Notes: generated by a model from the letters alone, not told the origin. 64,000 bases of DNA from Bacteroidales bacterium (GCA_021371955.1 JAJFVD010000007.1:1-64000); one strand, 5' to 3'. Positions 16,581 through 27,764 are shown, numbered from the stretch's first letter. Translations and numbers: made by a program.

Positions 16581-18162
16581 TTTCCTGTTTTGAACCTTTT
16601 ATCTGTAAATTCAATGCACACTTTTCTATTTCTGAAGCTACGCTTTCGTCAAACAAGCCATTCTTTATCTTCTCAAATACATCGGTCCCTTTTAATGAAG
16701 AGATCAAATTCTCCTCAAACTCATGAATTGACTTAAGCGGGATATCTTTCAAAAGCTCGTGTGTTCCGCAATAGAGCACTGCTATCTGCTGTTCAACAGG
16801 CATTGTCATATGTTCGTGCTGTATTAGAAGCTGGGTGTTTTTTTGCCCCTTGTCTATAACCCGGGCAGTAATCTTGTCCAAATCTCCTCCAAACTTTGTA
16901 AAGGACTCGAGCTCGCGATATTGGGCCTGGTCAATTTTCAATGTTCCGGCAACCGTTTTCATTGCTTTCAGCTGAGCGTGTCCGCCCACCCTTGAAACAG
17001 AAATACCCACATTAATTGCAGGTCGTATACCCTGATTGTAAAGGCCAGTTTCCAGAAAAATCTGCCCGTCGGTTATAGAAATGACATTGGTTGGAATATA
17101 TGCAGATACGTCACCTGCCTGAGTTTCTATAATCGGAAGCGCAGTAAGTGAACCGCCTGCTTTCACTCTTCCTTTGAGGGTTTCGGGTAAATCGTTCATC
17201 TGAGACGCAACATTCTCCTGATTGATTATTTTTGCGGCTCTTTCCAGTAACCTGGAATGGAGGTAAAAGATATCTCCGGGATATGCTTCCCTGCCGGATG
17301 GCCGCCTAAGAATCAGCGAAAGTTCTCTGTATGCCACTGCGTGTTTAGAGAGATCATCAAACACAATGAGGGCATCTCTGCCCGTGTCTCTGAAATATTC
17401 TCCTATTGCCGCTCCTGTAAATGGGGCAAAATATTGCATTGCTGCTGCCTCTCCGGCAGTAGCTGAAACAATAATTGTATAGTCGAGAGCACCTCTCTCC
17501 TTTAGCAGATTTACTATTGACGCAACTGTGGAACCCTTCTGTCCGATTGCGACATATATGCAGTATACCGGCTTCCCCGATTTGAATTCCTCGAGCTGAT
17601 TAAGAATTGTATCAATTGCAATAGTGGTTTTTCCGGTTTGTCTGTCGCCGATTATCAATTCCCTTTGTCCTTTTCCAATTGGAATCATTGCATCAATTGC
17701 TTTAATTCCAGTTTGCAGAGGCTGGTTTACAGGTTGTCTGAAGATTACTCCGGGAGCTTTTCTCTCAAGAGGCATCTCTGTGACCTCTCCTTTTATCATT
17801 CCCAAACCGTCAATAGGCTCTCCGACAGGGTTGATAACCCTTCCCAGCATCCCCATTCCCACATCGATGGATGCAATCTTTCCTGTGCGTTTTACCCTGT
17901 CTCCCTCTTTAACCATATTTGACGCCCCAAGTAATACAACGCCAACATTATCCTCTTCCAGATTCATTACAACAGCTTCCATTCCATTGTCGAACCTTAG
18001 AAGTTCATTGGCTTCTGCATTGAATAAACCGTATATCCTGGCAACACCGTCACTAACCTGAAGTACTGTGCCTACTTCTTCGTATTCCAGTTTTGTTCCA
18101 ATTCCTCTGAGTTGCATCATAAGCAAATCAGATACTTCGCTTGCCTTAATATTTTCGGACAT
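16567..18162 (-). CDS. atpA: F1Fo ATP synthase alpha subunit
   Basis: 531-residue non-catalytic nucleotide-binding subunit of F1. The Walker A loop is GDRQTGKT with the surrounding [20 protein letters not shown], Walker B is [18 protein letters not shown], and the [15 protein letters not shown] arginine-finger region follows. The N-terminal beta-barrel begins near residue 25. It is normal length, slightly long at the C-terminus as in Bacteroidetes. It follows atpH and overlaps atpG. Together with beta it makes the catalytic hexamer. Confidence 0.98.
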   Translation of the reverse strand: MSENIKASEVSDLLMMQLRGIGTKLEYEEVGTVLQVSDGVARIYGLFNAEANELLRFDNGMEAVVMNLEEDNVGVVLLGASNMVKEGDRVKRTGKIASIDVGMGMLGRVINPVGEPIDGLGMIKGEVTEMPLERKAPGVIFRQPVNQPLQTGIKAIDAMIPIGKGQRELIIGDRQTGKTTIAIDTILNQLEEFKSGKPVYCIYVAIGQKGSTVASIVNLLKERGALDYTIIVSATAGEAAAMQYFAPFTGAAIGEYFRDTGRDALIVFDDLSKHAVAYRELSLILRRPSGREAYPGDIFYLHSRLLERAAKIINQENVASQMNDLPETLKGRVKAGGSLTALPIIETQAGDVSAYIPTNVISITDGQIFLETGLYNQGIRPAINVGISVSRVGGHAQLKAMKTVAGTLKIDQAQYRELESFTKFGGDLDKITARVIDKGQKNTQLLIQHEHMTMPVEQQIAVLYCGTHELLKDIPLKSIHEFEENLISSLKGTDVFEKIKNGLFDESVASEIEKCALNLQIKGSKQENAVT

Positions 18163-18188
18163 ATATGTAGTTCAGTTTATTGTTAAAA

Positions 18189-18737
18189 TTAATTTGCATT
18201 TTCTGATGTAAGCTTTCTTTTAATTGTCTCAATCTGAGTCGAGAGGCTTGCATCCAGCCGCAGATAGTTCATCTCAAAGACAAATCCGCCAATTATATTT
18301 GAATTTACAACATTGTTTATTTTGACAGGTCCTCCAGTTTTTCCTGAAACAAGGGCCGTTACATTGTCCATAACCTCTTCAGAGGCAGGTTGAGCAGTAG
18401 TGAGCCTGCATATAGTCATGTTTTTATATTCGTTATAAAGAGTAATGAATATAAGAGCAACAGAATGAAGCAGATATTCTCTGTTTTGTTTCAGAATAAG
18501 TGAAATGAAGCGCTTTAGTTCATCCGATATTGTTCCCCCGCAGGCAGTTTCTATCAATTCGATTTTTTTATAGTCACCAAGGATAGGAATAATGAGAGCA
18601 TTCCTGAATTCTTTTACTTCAAGATAACTCTCGCACAATTGATTCATGTTTTTATACACAGCATCCTCAACACCTTTTTCAACTGAAAAGGAGAGAAGTG
18701 CCCGGGCATATCTTTTAGCTATTATTCCTCTGTTCAT
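18189..18737 (-). CDS. atpH: F1Fo ATP synthase delta subunit
   Basis: 182 residues. Connects the b-subunit stalk to the top of F1. The typical start NRGIIAKRYARALLSFSVEKG and the C-terminal VNSNIIGGFVFEMNYLRLDASLSTQIETIKRKL are the conserved ends of the OSCP/delta family. It lies 5 bases after atpF and 26 bases before atpA. Confidence 0.93.
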   Translation of the reverse strand: MNRGIIAKRYARALLSFSVEKGVEDAVYKNMNQLCESYLEVKEFRNALIIPILGDYKKIELIETACGGTISDELKRFISLILKQNREYLLHSVALIFITLYNEYKNMTICRLTTAQPASEEVMDNVTALVSGKTGGPVKINNVVNSNIIGGFVFEMNYLRLDASLSTQIETIKRKLTSENAN

Positions 18738-18742
18738 TTATG

Positions 18743-19243
18743 TCAGGACTTAAACGGAGAAGATTCGTTCAATAATTTGTTAATCAACTGCATTTGAGCC
18801 GGAGATTCCTTCAGTTCGGTACGTACGAGTTTTTCTGCAATATCTACAGAGAGAAGGGCAATCTGGCTGCGGATATCCCTCATTGCACCCTCTTTCTCAT
18901 TTTGTATTTCAATCCGGACACTCTCAATCTGCTTTTTTGTAAGTTCACGCGCCTCGTCGTTCGCCGATTTAATTATTGAATTCTTAAGCTTGTTTGCTTC
19001 GCGGATAATATTCATTTGCTCCTCTCTTGCACTGGCAATCATTGAATCGCTTTGGGATTTTATGTTTTCCAGCATCGCTTTTGCAGTGTTTGCATCATCT
19101 AGAGATTTCTGGATGAAGACTCTCCTCGCCTCCACGCTTTTCAAAATAACAGGGAAACCATATCTGGCAACAATAAAAAATACTATGCCAAATGATAAAC
19201 ACATCCAGAACAACAATCCGGATTCAGGAACTAGTAATGACAT
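18743..19243 (-). CDS. atpF: F1Fo ATP synthase b subunit
   Basis: 166 residues. Single membrane segment near the N-terminus (SGLLFWMCLSFGIVFFIVARYGFP), then a long charged helix that forms the peripheral stalk. The start at 19243 (MSLLVPESGLLFW) is the usual Bacteroidetes start; a further ATG at 19264 is possible but less typical. Ends 5 bases before atpH. Confidence 0.94.
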   Translation of the reverse strand: MSLLVPESGLLFWMCLSFGIVFFIVARYGFPVILKSVEARRVFIQKSLDDANTAKAMLENIKSQSDSMIASAREEQMNIIREANKLKNSIIKSANDEARELTKKQIESVRIEIQNEKEGAMRDIRSQIALLSVDIAEKLVRTELKESPAQMQLINKLLNESSPFKS

Positions 19244-19253
19244 AAAATAAAGA

Positions 19254-19532
<279 letters not shown>

Positions 19533-19545
19533 TTAAAATTCAAAA

Positions 19546-20595
19546 TCAGTTAATTGCATGCTTTTGAACTCTTGAAAGGCCAATGAACACTGCCGACAAA
19601 AGCGTGAAAACATATGCCTGTATATATGCAACAATAAGTTCAACAAAAAGCATAAATGCCGTCAGTAGTACCGAAAGCATAGTCATACCCATATTTGTGG
19701 CTGCACCCATTGCAACTGTGACAAACACAAGCGAGGTGAGACCAAGTATAATGGTATGGCCAGCCATAATGTTGGCAAACAGACGAATCATGAGTGCAAA
19801 AGGTTTTGTGAAAACGCCGAATATTTCAATCGCCGGCATAAGAGGTAATGGGACTTTCATCCAGGAAGGAACATTTGGCCATAAAATCTCTTTCCAGTAC
19901 TCTTTTGTACCGGAAAAACTGATAACAGCAAAAGTACAAAGTGCCAAAACGAATGTTACTGCAATATTCCCGGTTGTATTTGCCCCCCCCGGAAAGAAAG
20001 GGATAAGACCCATAAAGTTATTAATAAGAATGAAGAAGAATACTGTTAAAAGGTATGGCGCATATTTTTCGTAACCCTTTCCAATGGCATTCTTTATGAC
20101 GTTGTCATTTATATCCATTATGAACATCTCCATTGCACCAACAAATCCTTTCGGAGCACTTTGTTTGTCTTTTCTGTACCAGCTTGCCGCGGAAAGAATT
20201 AAAATGAGGAGAACAGAGCAATTAATTATAAGGGCCAGGCTGTTCTTTGTAATAGACAAATCAACAGGACGTCTCTCTTTCCCGGAAGCAGAAGTATAAA
20301 CTATTTTATTGGCATATTCTCCTTTTTCAGATATTCTATATCCTTTATATGAAGCTCCTTTTCTCAATCTGGAAGATACGAAAATGCTGATACCGTTTTC
20401 TTTGTCGATTAATATTACGGGAAGAGGAACGGATATTTCCTTTTCACCGATGACGGTTATATGCCATTCATAAGAATCCCCTATATGTGAAAAGATAAAA
20501 CTTTTGACATCAAATTGCTCCGCTGCAAACAGGTTTCCGGCATTGAAAACGGATATAATGAAAAGCAGAAAATATATTTTTATTCTTTTTTGCAT
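19546..20595 (-). CDS. atpB: F1Fo ATP synthase a subunit with N-terminal extension
   Basis: 349-residue membrane stator that forms the proton channels. A signal-peptide-like N-terminus (KIYFLLFIISVFNAGNLFAAE) and about 100 residues of periplasmic sequence precede the conserved membrane domain, as is usual in Bacteroidetes. The essential arginine is in KPFALMIRLFANIMAGH. Membrane helices include LLTVFFFILINNFMGLIPFF and ELIVAYIQAYVFTLLSAVFIGLS. It starts inside the end of the preceding gene by 16 bases. Confidence 0.94.
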   Translation of the reverse strand: MQKRIKIYFLLFIISVFNAGNLFAAEQFDVKSFIFSHIGDSYEWHITVIGEKEISVPLPVILIDKENGISIFVSSRLRKGASYKGYRISEKGEYANKIVYTSASGKERRPVDLSITKNSLALIINCSVLLILILSAASWYRKDKQSAPKGFVGAMEMFIMDINDNVIKNAIGKGYEKYAPYLLTVFFFILINNFMGLIPFFPGGANTTGNIAVTFVLALCTFAVISFSGTKEYWKEILWPNVPSWMKVPLPLMPAIEIFGVFTKPFALMIRLFANIMAGHTIILGLTSLVFVTVAMGAATNMGMTMLSVLLTAFMLFVELIVAYIQAYVFTLLSAVFIGLSRVQKHAIN

Positions 20596-20987
20596 TTGGA
20601 TATTCTCTCTTTTTCAAACTTGGTGAAAATATATGTTTCAATAAAAAGGTAGAAAAAATAAAATCCCACAGTTGTTAAGGAAAATTCGTATTCATAATTG
20701 TCTGACATTGTTACAAACAATAAAATGGCACCCACCGTGAGCAGAAACTTAATTCCTCTTATCATCATATATGCATTAATAATCTTTTCCGGATTATTTT
20801 TACTGTAATGTAAAAGGGTGATGAAGAGAATCACTCCCAGAATAGTAAAATAACTTGGAATGACAGGATACAGAGGAAAATAGTGCATCGGGTAATATTC
20901 ATAAAGAACCAAACCCACAGCAATTCCGGCTATCGGATAAAAAACCAATAACGAAATAATCAGCTTAAGTATAAATTTATTCATCAC
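20580..20987 (-). CDS. Small four-helix membrane protein in the ATP synthase operon
   Basis: 135 residues with four hydrophobic segments (about 5-30, 42-62, 75-93 and 105-125) and a basic C-terminus. Its place between atpC and atpB is where Bacteroidetes operons carry an AtpI-like or unnamed membrane gene. No diagnostic motif lets me call it AtpI. An assembly or ion-related role in Fo is inferred from position only. It overlaps atpB by 16 bases. Confidence 0.75.
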   Translation of the reverse strand: MMNKFILKLIISLLVFYPIAGIAVGLVLYEYYPMHYFPLYPVIPSYFTILGVILFITLLHYSKNNPEKIINAYMMIRGIKFLLTVGAILLFVTMSDNYEYEFSLTTVGFYFFYLFIETYIFTKFEKERISKCKKE

Positions 20988-20995
20988 GTCAAATA

Positions 20996-21235
20996 TTATT
21001 CAGCACAAACCTTTACTATGTCTCTCTTAATACTTACAAAGCCCCCTTTAATACTCACTGAAAATTCTTCACCACTCTCGGAAACAATATATTTAACTAT
21101 CCCGGATTTTAGCGTTGAAATCATTTGCGCGTGACCTTTCAAAACCGAAAATTTCCCGACTGCTCCGGGGAGATTCACAGAGTCCACATCTCCTTTAAAG
21201 ATTGTCCTGTCGGGTTGTAATATCAGTAATTCCAT
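20996..21235 (-). CDS. atpC: F1Fo ATP synthase epsilon subunit, short form
   Basis: 79 residues, only the N-terminal beta-sandwich that binds the rotor foot: MELLILQPDRTIFKGDVDSVNLPGAVGKFSVLKGHAQMISTLKSG. The C-terminal helical domain that inhibits ATP hydrolysis in many bacteria (a full epsilon is usually near 130-140 residues) is missing. No frameshift is visible; Bacteroidetes commonly have this short form. Inhibition by epsilon is therefore unlikely. Confidence 0.9.
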   Translation of the reverse strand: MELLILQPDRTIFKGDVDSVNLPGAVGKFSVLKGHAQMISTLKSGIVKYIVSESGEEFSVSIKGGFVSIKRDIVKVCAE

Positions 21236-21247
21236 AAGTGGTACTTA

Positions 21248-22774
<1,527 letters not shown>

Positions 22775-22848
22775 TTAAAGATTTGCACAAGTTAAGAAAA
22801 AACATTTCATGCCCGACAATAAGCCAGGCAAACATTTACTTAACTACG

Positions 22849-22856
22849 CAAAGTTA
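22849..22856 (-). promoter_or_regulatory. Candidate ATP synthase operon promoter -7 box
   Basis: On the minus strand TAACTTTG matches TAnnTTTG, giving a leader of roughly 80 bases before atpD. No clear TTTG is present at -33. It lies between the atp operon and the terminator of the upstream sulfur operon, which is the right place. Confidence 0.35.
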
Positions 22857-22865
22857 GTGAAAATG

Positions 22866-22903
22866 CATAAAAAAATGTCTTAAATTTTACTCTAAGACAT
22901 TTT
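22866..22903 (-). terminator. Terminator of the Qmo/Hdr-like sulfur operon
   Basis: An 11-base perfect stem AAAATGTCTTA/TAAGACATTTT (22872-22882, 22893-22903) surrounds a ten-base loop and is followed, on the minus strand, by a run of T. It lies 25 bases after the QmoC-like stop codon. Confidence 0.7.
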
Positions 22904-22927
22904 GTATTTGAAAATCAGCGGTTTAAT

Positions 22928-24049
22928 TTATTTGTTGGCTGATTTCTGTAATTTGTCGAAATACATGGCAAAAGAGCGATAAAGGAAGTGCGTCCATTTA
23001 CCAAAAGGAACAATAATCAGTGCCCACTGAGCCAGAATAGTCAAATGGAACAGGTAAAGCCAGAAATTGCTCTCTATTATATTAAAATCTATAAAGAGTC
23101 TTACTAAAAAGGCTGTCACACCCATTAGGAAAAGCCATATTACAAAGAACCAGTCGGACGGACGCGAGTGCTTGCTCACCTCTTTGCTCTTTTTAATTCT
23201 TCCTGATACGAAATCGAATGTCACAATGAAAACAATTGCACTCACCAGATAGCCCAGGATTATCACGAACAGATTCTCAGAAGAAAACCAGTCAAGATAA
23301 ACTGTTGTAAAAAGAAGTGTAAGATATCCGATTACAAGTATGAAGTGCTCAAACCATCTCTTTTGGTTGTCGTCGCAGCCAAGTGCCCTTTTCTGGGTAA
23401 ACATGTGAAGAAAAAAGTCGCCCAGGGAAGTCATATAAATCCTCAATGGAATACCTCCGAGAAGATTTGTAAGTCCCGAAGAATGCTTTGCCCCGGATTC
23501 AGGTTTTTCAACAACCCTTTTACGGGACGGTTTAAGTATTACAAAGTACCACATCCGGAATAAATTTGGCAGGAGGATTACCCCAAAAACGCCGGCAATT
23601 GCAAACATTTCGAAGTAGTGTCCAATATGCATAACCTTTTCGGCATCGAATCCCTCTGATGCCGCATAGCCAATTACTCCGGCAAAAATGAGCACCATTG
23701 CTATAATAGTTGCAGGCAGCGATTTATACATAAGCCCGGAAAGCCCGGTCCAGTCATATTTGGCGGTGAGCCAGCGACGAAGCGACATCATAAGTTCTCC
23801 GGGATTCGCTGTTTGTGGACAGTTTGAAGAACACTCTCCGCAATAGTAGCAAAGCCAGGGTTTAAGTGAAGCTGATATTTCGTCTTCGTTTCCGGTTTCG
23901 CTTAGCCGTACCATCGAGCGGGGAAATGAGTCATCTCCGGTAGATAGTGAACAGACTGCAGTACAAGTGCCGCAATTGTAACATGAGCTGAACTCTGTTG
24001 CTCCGTACTTCTTAAGTTCTTTCCCAAATTTTGGATTAATTCTGCTCAT
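22928..24049 (-). CDS. QmoC-like subunit: HdrC iron-sulfur domain fused to HdrE-type membrane domain
   Basis: 373 residues, the length and layout of QmoC. Residues 20-80 carry two [4Fe-4S] motifs (cysteines 23, 26, 29, 33 and 67, 70, 73, 77), the HdrC part. From about 105 on there are six hydrophobic segments with several histidines (HIGHYFEMFAIAG, FFLHMF, WFEHFILVIGYL, LFHLTILAQW), suited to heme b binding and quinone exchange as in HdrE/NarI-type proteins. It would connect the soluble flavoproteins to the menaquinone pool. It is the last gene of the operon and overlaps the small winged-helix-like gene by 14 bases. Which quinone direction operates is not readable from sequence. Confidence 0.85.
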   Translation of the reverse strand: MSRINPKFGKELKKYGATEFSSCYNCGTCTAVCSLSTGDDSFPRSMVRLSETGNEDEISASLKPWLCYYCGECSSNCPQTANPGELMMSLRRWLTAKYDWTGLSGLMYKSLPATIIAMVLIFAGVIGYAASEGFDAEKVMHIGHYFEMFAIAGVFGVILLPNLFRMWYFVILKPSRKRVVEKPESGAKHSSGLTNLLGGIPLRIYMTSLGDFFLHMFTQKRALGCDDNQKRWFEHFILVIGYLTLLFTTVYLDWFSSENLFVIILGYLVSAIVFIVTFDFVSGRIKKSKEVSKHSRPSDWFFVIWLFLMGVTAFLVRLFIDFNIIESNFWLYLFHLTILAQWALIIVPFGKWTHFLYRSFAMYFDKLQKSANK

Positions 24050-24326
24050 TTGTCTTTAATTTATATGTGAAATACTCATCCATATCATCAACTGTACCTG
24101 CAGAAGCAAATCCAAATTTTATAAGAGACATTAACAAAAACATGGTTTTTTCCCGGGACATTCCTGTTGCCTCACTAAGCTGTGCGATTGTCTTTTCTCC
24201 TTGCCCAAGTGCCTCAAGAATAGACTTTTTATCTTTGTTGAATTGTTTAAGATTTTCCTTTACCTCATCGGAGACCTTGCGGGTTTCCCGAAGTATCTTT
24301 ACTGTCATTGTTTTTTCTGTAGACAT
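24036..24326 (-). CDS. Small winged-helix-like protein inside the Qmo/Hdr operon
   Basis: 96 residues, no named function recognised. The middle, KKSILEALGQGEKTIAQLSEATGMSREKTMFLLMSLIKFGFASAG, has the helix-turn-helix rhythm of a winged-helix fold. There is no effector domain, cysteine cluster or membrane segment. It is tucked between the HdrA-like and QmoC-like genes (11 bases after the former, overlapping the latter), so it is made with them. It could bind DNA or, as with some winged-helix modules in enzyme complexes, be a structural subunit. Both are guesses from fold and position. Confidence 0.7.
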   Translation of the reverse strand: MSTEKTMTVKILRETRKVSDEVKENLKQFNKDKKSILEALGQGEKTIAQLSEATGMSREKTMFLLMSLIKFGFASAGTVDDMDEYFTYKLKTNEQN

Positions 24327-24336
24327 AGTTCCTTAT

Positions 24337-26058
24337 TTATTGTGCCAGTACATCAATCATGCTCTCCATCTCTTTGTTTGTAAAAGAGATCAGTTCAATA
24401 GAATCTGTCGGACAAACCGGCAGACACATTCCACATCCCTTGCAGGTGCTTTTATTTATAGATGCGACCTCTTTTCCCTCTGCTTCAATCTTTGAAATTG
24501 CATTAAAAGGACATGCGTCACTGCAGGCGTTGCACCAGTTGCAGCTTGATTTATCGGCATAAGCCACAATAGGTTCCAGCTCGAGTTCGCCTTTGCTGAC
24601 AAAAGAGTGCGATTTTGCAGCAGCAGATAGTGCCGAGTTAACGGATTCCATAACATTTTTTGGCCCCTGACATGTGCCGGCAATAGTAATCCCGTCTATA
24701 ACTGTTTCTACAGGACGAAGTTTCATGTGTATCTCGTTGAAAAACTTATCTCTGCCCTTAGGAAGCTTAAACAGCGACCCAACAGAAGGATCCTTATCAG
24801 GAACCATACCGGTAACAAGCACAACCAAATCGGCGAGCGCTTCAATTTCTTTTTTTTCTGAAAGCAAGTCGCCTGCTTTGATAGAAATTGCACCATCCAA
24901 CTCAGTTACAATTGGAGGTTTTTTGTCAAGAAACTGTATGTAGATATCTCCAACCCTGTTTGATTCCTTATAAATTAATTCCTGTTTTCCATAAGTTCTC
25001 ACCCCTTTTGTAAAGTGATAGTTTTGAATATCAGGGTATTTCTTTTTAAGATCAAGAGAAGCCTGCACAGCTGCCGTGCAACAATAACGGGAGCAATATT
25101 TGTTTTCTCCTTTTACCTGCCGGCTGCCAACGCAGTAGATGTATGCAACTGAGTTTATCTCTTTGCCATTTAAAACAAACTTTTTGCTGTCGGCATTTCT
25201 TAGAATATCCCTGAATTGAGGCAGCGTAATTACATTGGCAATTTGATTGAAGCCAAATTCCCCATCGGCAGGGATGTATGAGTTAAAGCCTGTAGCCACA
25301 AGCACTGAGCCTACTTTTATCTCTTTTGTTGTTTCCCCCTTTGAACCGGAAATTTTAAGTGTAAGTGTAAAATCCCCAATGTTACCTGAATTACCTACAA
25401 CTTCGGAATTTGTGAGTAAAATAATGTTTTTTTCTTTTTTAAGATCCTCTTCCAATCTTGAAAGTAGTTCTTTTCCTGAAATTTGTTCCGGACTTATCGT
25501 ATCCAGGTCGTGCAGTTTACCTCCTATTTTTGACTCTCTTTCTATTAGAAAAACTTCGTCATTCATTCTAGACAGAGCGATGGCAGCCTTGAGACCGGCA
25601 ACCCCTGCGCCAATTACTGCAACTGAACGTTGTGATTTAATTTTAAACGGCACGAGCGGTTCTGCAAGACGAGCTTTAGCTATTGCTGCTTTTACAAGTA
25701 AAATTGCTTTTTCGGTTGCACCGGTTTTGTTGTCTGAGTGCGCCCATGATGCCTGCTCGCGAATGTTTGCATGAACATAGTTGTATTTATTGAGACCCGC
25801 CCGTTCGCTGACACCCCTGAAAGTTGTCAGGTGTAACTTTGGAGAGCAGCTTGCAACAACAATTCCACTCAGGTCGTTTGCTTTTATGTCGGCATCCATA
25901 TCCTTTTGATTTGAATCTCCGCATGCGAACATAGTAGTCTTGGCAAGAATAACACAGTCTTCGTCCTTTATTGCATCTTTAACCTTTTCGATGTCAACGT
26001 AATCGGAGATATTACCACCGCACGCACATATATATATACCAAGTTTTTTTTCCATCAC
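24337..26058 (-). CDS. QmoB/HdrA-like flavoprotein with N-terminal HdrA domain and C-terminal ferredoxin clusters
   Basis: 573 residues. An HdrA-type N-terminal domain has CACGG (cysteines 11 and 13), TTMFACG and VASCSPKLHLTTFRG; NIREQASWAH follows. The FAD Rossmann motif VAVIGAGVAGLKAA is near residues 146-160, with FNSY...GEFGFNQI, YCVGSRQ and CSRYCC later. The C-terminus has two [4Fe-4S] motifs, CNWCNACSDACP and CKGCGMCLPVCP. Qmo-type QmoB carries an MvhD domain at its C-terminus, but here MvhD is a separate gene. It sits between the QmoA-like and small winged-helix genes. The probable job is electron transfer, possibly with flavin-based bifurcation; the direction is unknown. Confidence 0.87.
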   Translation of the reverse strand: MMEKKLGIYICACGGNISDYVDIEKVKDAIKDEDCVILAKTTMFACGDSNQKDMDADIKANDLSGIVVASCSPKLHLTTFRGVSERAGLNKYNYVHANIREQASWAHSDNKTGATEKAILLVKAAIAKARLAEPLVPFKIKSQRSVAVIGAGVAGLKAAIALSRMNDEVFLIERESKIGGKLHDLDTISPEQISGKELLSRLEEDLKKEKNIILLTNSEVVGNSGNIGDFTLTLKISGSKGETTKEIKVGSVLVATGFNSYIPADGEFGFNQIANVITLPQFRDILRNADSKKFVLNGKEINSVAYIYCVGSRQVKGENKYCSRYCCTAAVQASLDLKKKYPDIQNYHFTKGVRTYGKQELIYKESNRVGDIYIQFLDKKPPIVTELDGAISIKAGDLLSEKKEIEALADLVVLVTGMVPDKDPSVGSLFKLPKGRDKFFNEIHMKLRPVETVIDGITIAGTCQGPKNVMESVNSALSAAAKSHSFVSKGELELEPIVAYADKSSCNWCNACSDACPFNAISKIEAEGKEVASINKSTCKGCGMCLPVCPTDSIELISFTNKEMESMIDVLAQ

Positions 26059-26068
26059 TGTATGTCGT

Positions 26069-27364
26069 TTATTGGTTTAGGTAACTTATCGCTTCTGAAG
26101 ATGCTGCTCCTGCAGACAAAATGGAATCAGGAATGTCTTTTGGCCCTGTTGCTGTTCCTGCTACAAATACTCCTTCGATGGTTGTTTTCGCAGGACTGAG
26201 CAGCGGGTCGCTCTGTTTTACAAATTTCAATGAATCCAGCTCCAGTTTATGGCTGGTAAAAATATCTGCAGGTTCGCTGTTTGGTTTCACTCCTACAGAG
26301 AGTACAACAAGGTCATGTTCGGATTCTTTTAATTTACCGGTAGCAATGTCTTCATACCTTAAAGTAAGATTCCCGTTTTCCTTTTCTGTTATTCTCCCCA
26401 CCTTTCCTTTTACAAAGCGGACGCCCATTCCAACAGCCTGTTCATAAAACTCATCGTACCCTTTGCCAAAGGCGCGAATGTCAATGTAATAGAGCGTTAT
26501 GTCGGCCATAGGCAGAGCACCCATGAGAAGTTGCGCCTGTTTTATTGAATACATGCAGCATATTTGAGAGCATATAGGGTTTCCCATTGAGTCATCTCTT
26601 GAACCTGCACATAAAACATAGGCTATTTTATCCGGAACTTTGCCGTCGCTCGATCTCAGAATTGTGTGGAACGGACGGGTAGGAGCGAGTAACCTTTCCA
26701 TCTGCATTGAGGTAATTACATTTCTTGCTTCTCCGTAGCTGTATCTGGGAACATTTGTTGGATCATAAAGTCTGAAACCGGTGGCCACAATTGCTGTTTG
26801 TGCATGAATAATGTACTCTCGTGGTTCTTGCGTGAAATCAATGCAACCGGGAGGGCATACTTTTTCACAAGCACCGCACAGACTGCAATTTTCGATATCA
26901 ATAGCTGCCACTTTTGGACTTGCTATGCTAAACGGGATATATACTGCTTTACGTCCCACAAGATTATACTGGAACTGATCCTTCACAATAACAGGACAGG
27001 CCTGTTCACAAAGCTGACATGCAGTGCAATCTTCTGCAATTACATATCTTGGCCTTCTTGTAACCTTGGCAATAAAATTTTTTTCACCTGTTTTTTCAAT
27101 TGATGTCAAATCGCTCTCGGTAAAAATGGTAATGTTTGGGTGACGTGATATTTCCGAAACCTTTGGAGTTGTTATACATGCAGAACAGTCCAGTGTAGGA
27201 AAAACCTTGCTCAGCATTATCATTTTTCCGCCTAATGACAGTCTCTTTTCTATCAGAATTACCTTATATCCGTTGTTTGCAAGATTCAGGGCAGCCTCTC
27301 CTCCTGCAATACCGCCTCCTATAACCAGCGCATCAAATGATAGGTTGATTGGCTCTTTTTGCAT
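26069..27364 (-). CDS. QmoA/HdrA-like flavoprotein with internal ferredoxin clusters
   Basis: 431 residues. The FAD-binding motif DALVIGGGIAGGEAAL begins near residue 10, followed by FPTLDCSACITTPKVSEISRHPN, a signature of HdrA. Two [4Fe-4S] clusters follow in CTACQLCEQACP and CSLCGACEKVCPPGC. YVLCAGSRD, CSQICCMYSIKQAQLL and GTATGPKDIPDSI are further HdrA features. It lacks the extra N-terminal HdrA domain of its partner. The gene follows the MvhD-like gene by 4 bases and precedes the second flavoprotein by 10. Two HdrA-like proteins with an HdrC-HdrE fusion is the Qmo layout; no HdrB subunit is present. Confidence 0.87.
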   Translation of the reverse strand: MQKEPINLSFDALVIGGGIAGGEAALNLANNGYKVILIEKRLSLGGKMIMLSKVFPTLDCSACITTPKVSEISRHPNITIFTESDLTSIEKTGEKNFIAKVTRRPRYVIAEDCTACQLCEQACPVIVKDQFQYNLVGRKAVYIPFSIASPKVAAIDIENCSLCGACEKVCPPGCIDFTQEPREYIIHAQTAIVATGFRLYDPTNVPRYSYGEARNVITSMQMERLLAPTRPFHTILRSSDGKVPDKIAYVLCAGSRDDSMGNPICSQICCMYSIKQAQLLMGALPMADITLYYIDIRAFGKGYDEFYEQAVGMGVRFVKGKVGRITEKENGNLTLRYEDIATGKLKESEHDLVVLSVGVKPNSEPADIFTSHKLELDSLKFVKQSDPLLSPAKTTIEGVFVAGTATGPKDIPDSILSAGAASSEAISYLNQ

Positions 27365-27368
27365 AATA

Positions 27369-27764
27369 TTAATTTTCCTGTTTTAATAATAATTCAGTGA
27401 AACTTTTGATTTGCTTAACAAATGCCTCACTACATACAGAACATAGCGCAGCCATCCTTAACCTTGAGGGTTCCAGCCCCATTTCTTTCATCATTATGTG
27501 GGTTTTTTCCACTATGACACCAGTCTTCTCGGTACAACTCTCTCCATATGAGCAGTCACTTCCGTCTGCTGCGATAAAAACACCGTCGAACCCTTTCTCA
27601 AACGCTCTTAATATCCATTTGGGCTTTATTCCGCTTGAACATCTTACGGAAATTGTGAAAACCTGCGGAGGATAGTGTAGCTTAAGAAGACCCGCCATAT
27701 CAATGGCGGGGTCTGAAATTTTTTCAGTTGAGAAGACCAGGATCTTTGCACTCCTTTTATCCAT
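27369..27764 (-). CDS. MvhD-like iron-sulfur subunit
   Basis: 131 residues related to the delta subunit of methyl-viologen-reducing hydrogenase (MvhD/FlpD), which links HdrA to an electron donor through a [2Fe-2S] cluster. The conserved pieces are RCSSG, ILRAFEKGFDGVFIAADG, DCSYGESC (in place of the usual DCHY), TEKTGVIVEKTHIMMKEMGLEPSRLRM and LCSVCSEAF. Cysteines at 42, 71, 77, 108 and 111 are candidate ligands. In sulfate reducers this domain is fused to QmoB; here it is a separate gene directly ahead of qmoA-like. No hydrogenase genes are in the window, so its donor or acceptor is unclear. Confidence 0.8.
   Translation of the reverse strand: MDKRSAKILVFSTEKISDPAIDMAGLLKLHYPPQVFTISVRCSSGIKPKWILRAFEKGFDGVFIAADGSDCSYGESCTEKTGVIVEKTHIMMKEMGLEPSRLRMAALCSVCSEAFVKQIKSFTELLLKQEN

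Noticed and set aside
17624..18061. A long open frame antisense to atpA
   Set aside because: It is a shadow of the conserved atpA coding sequence, with no independent family signal.
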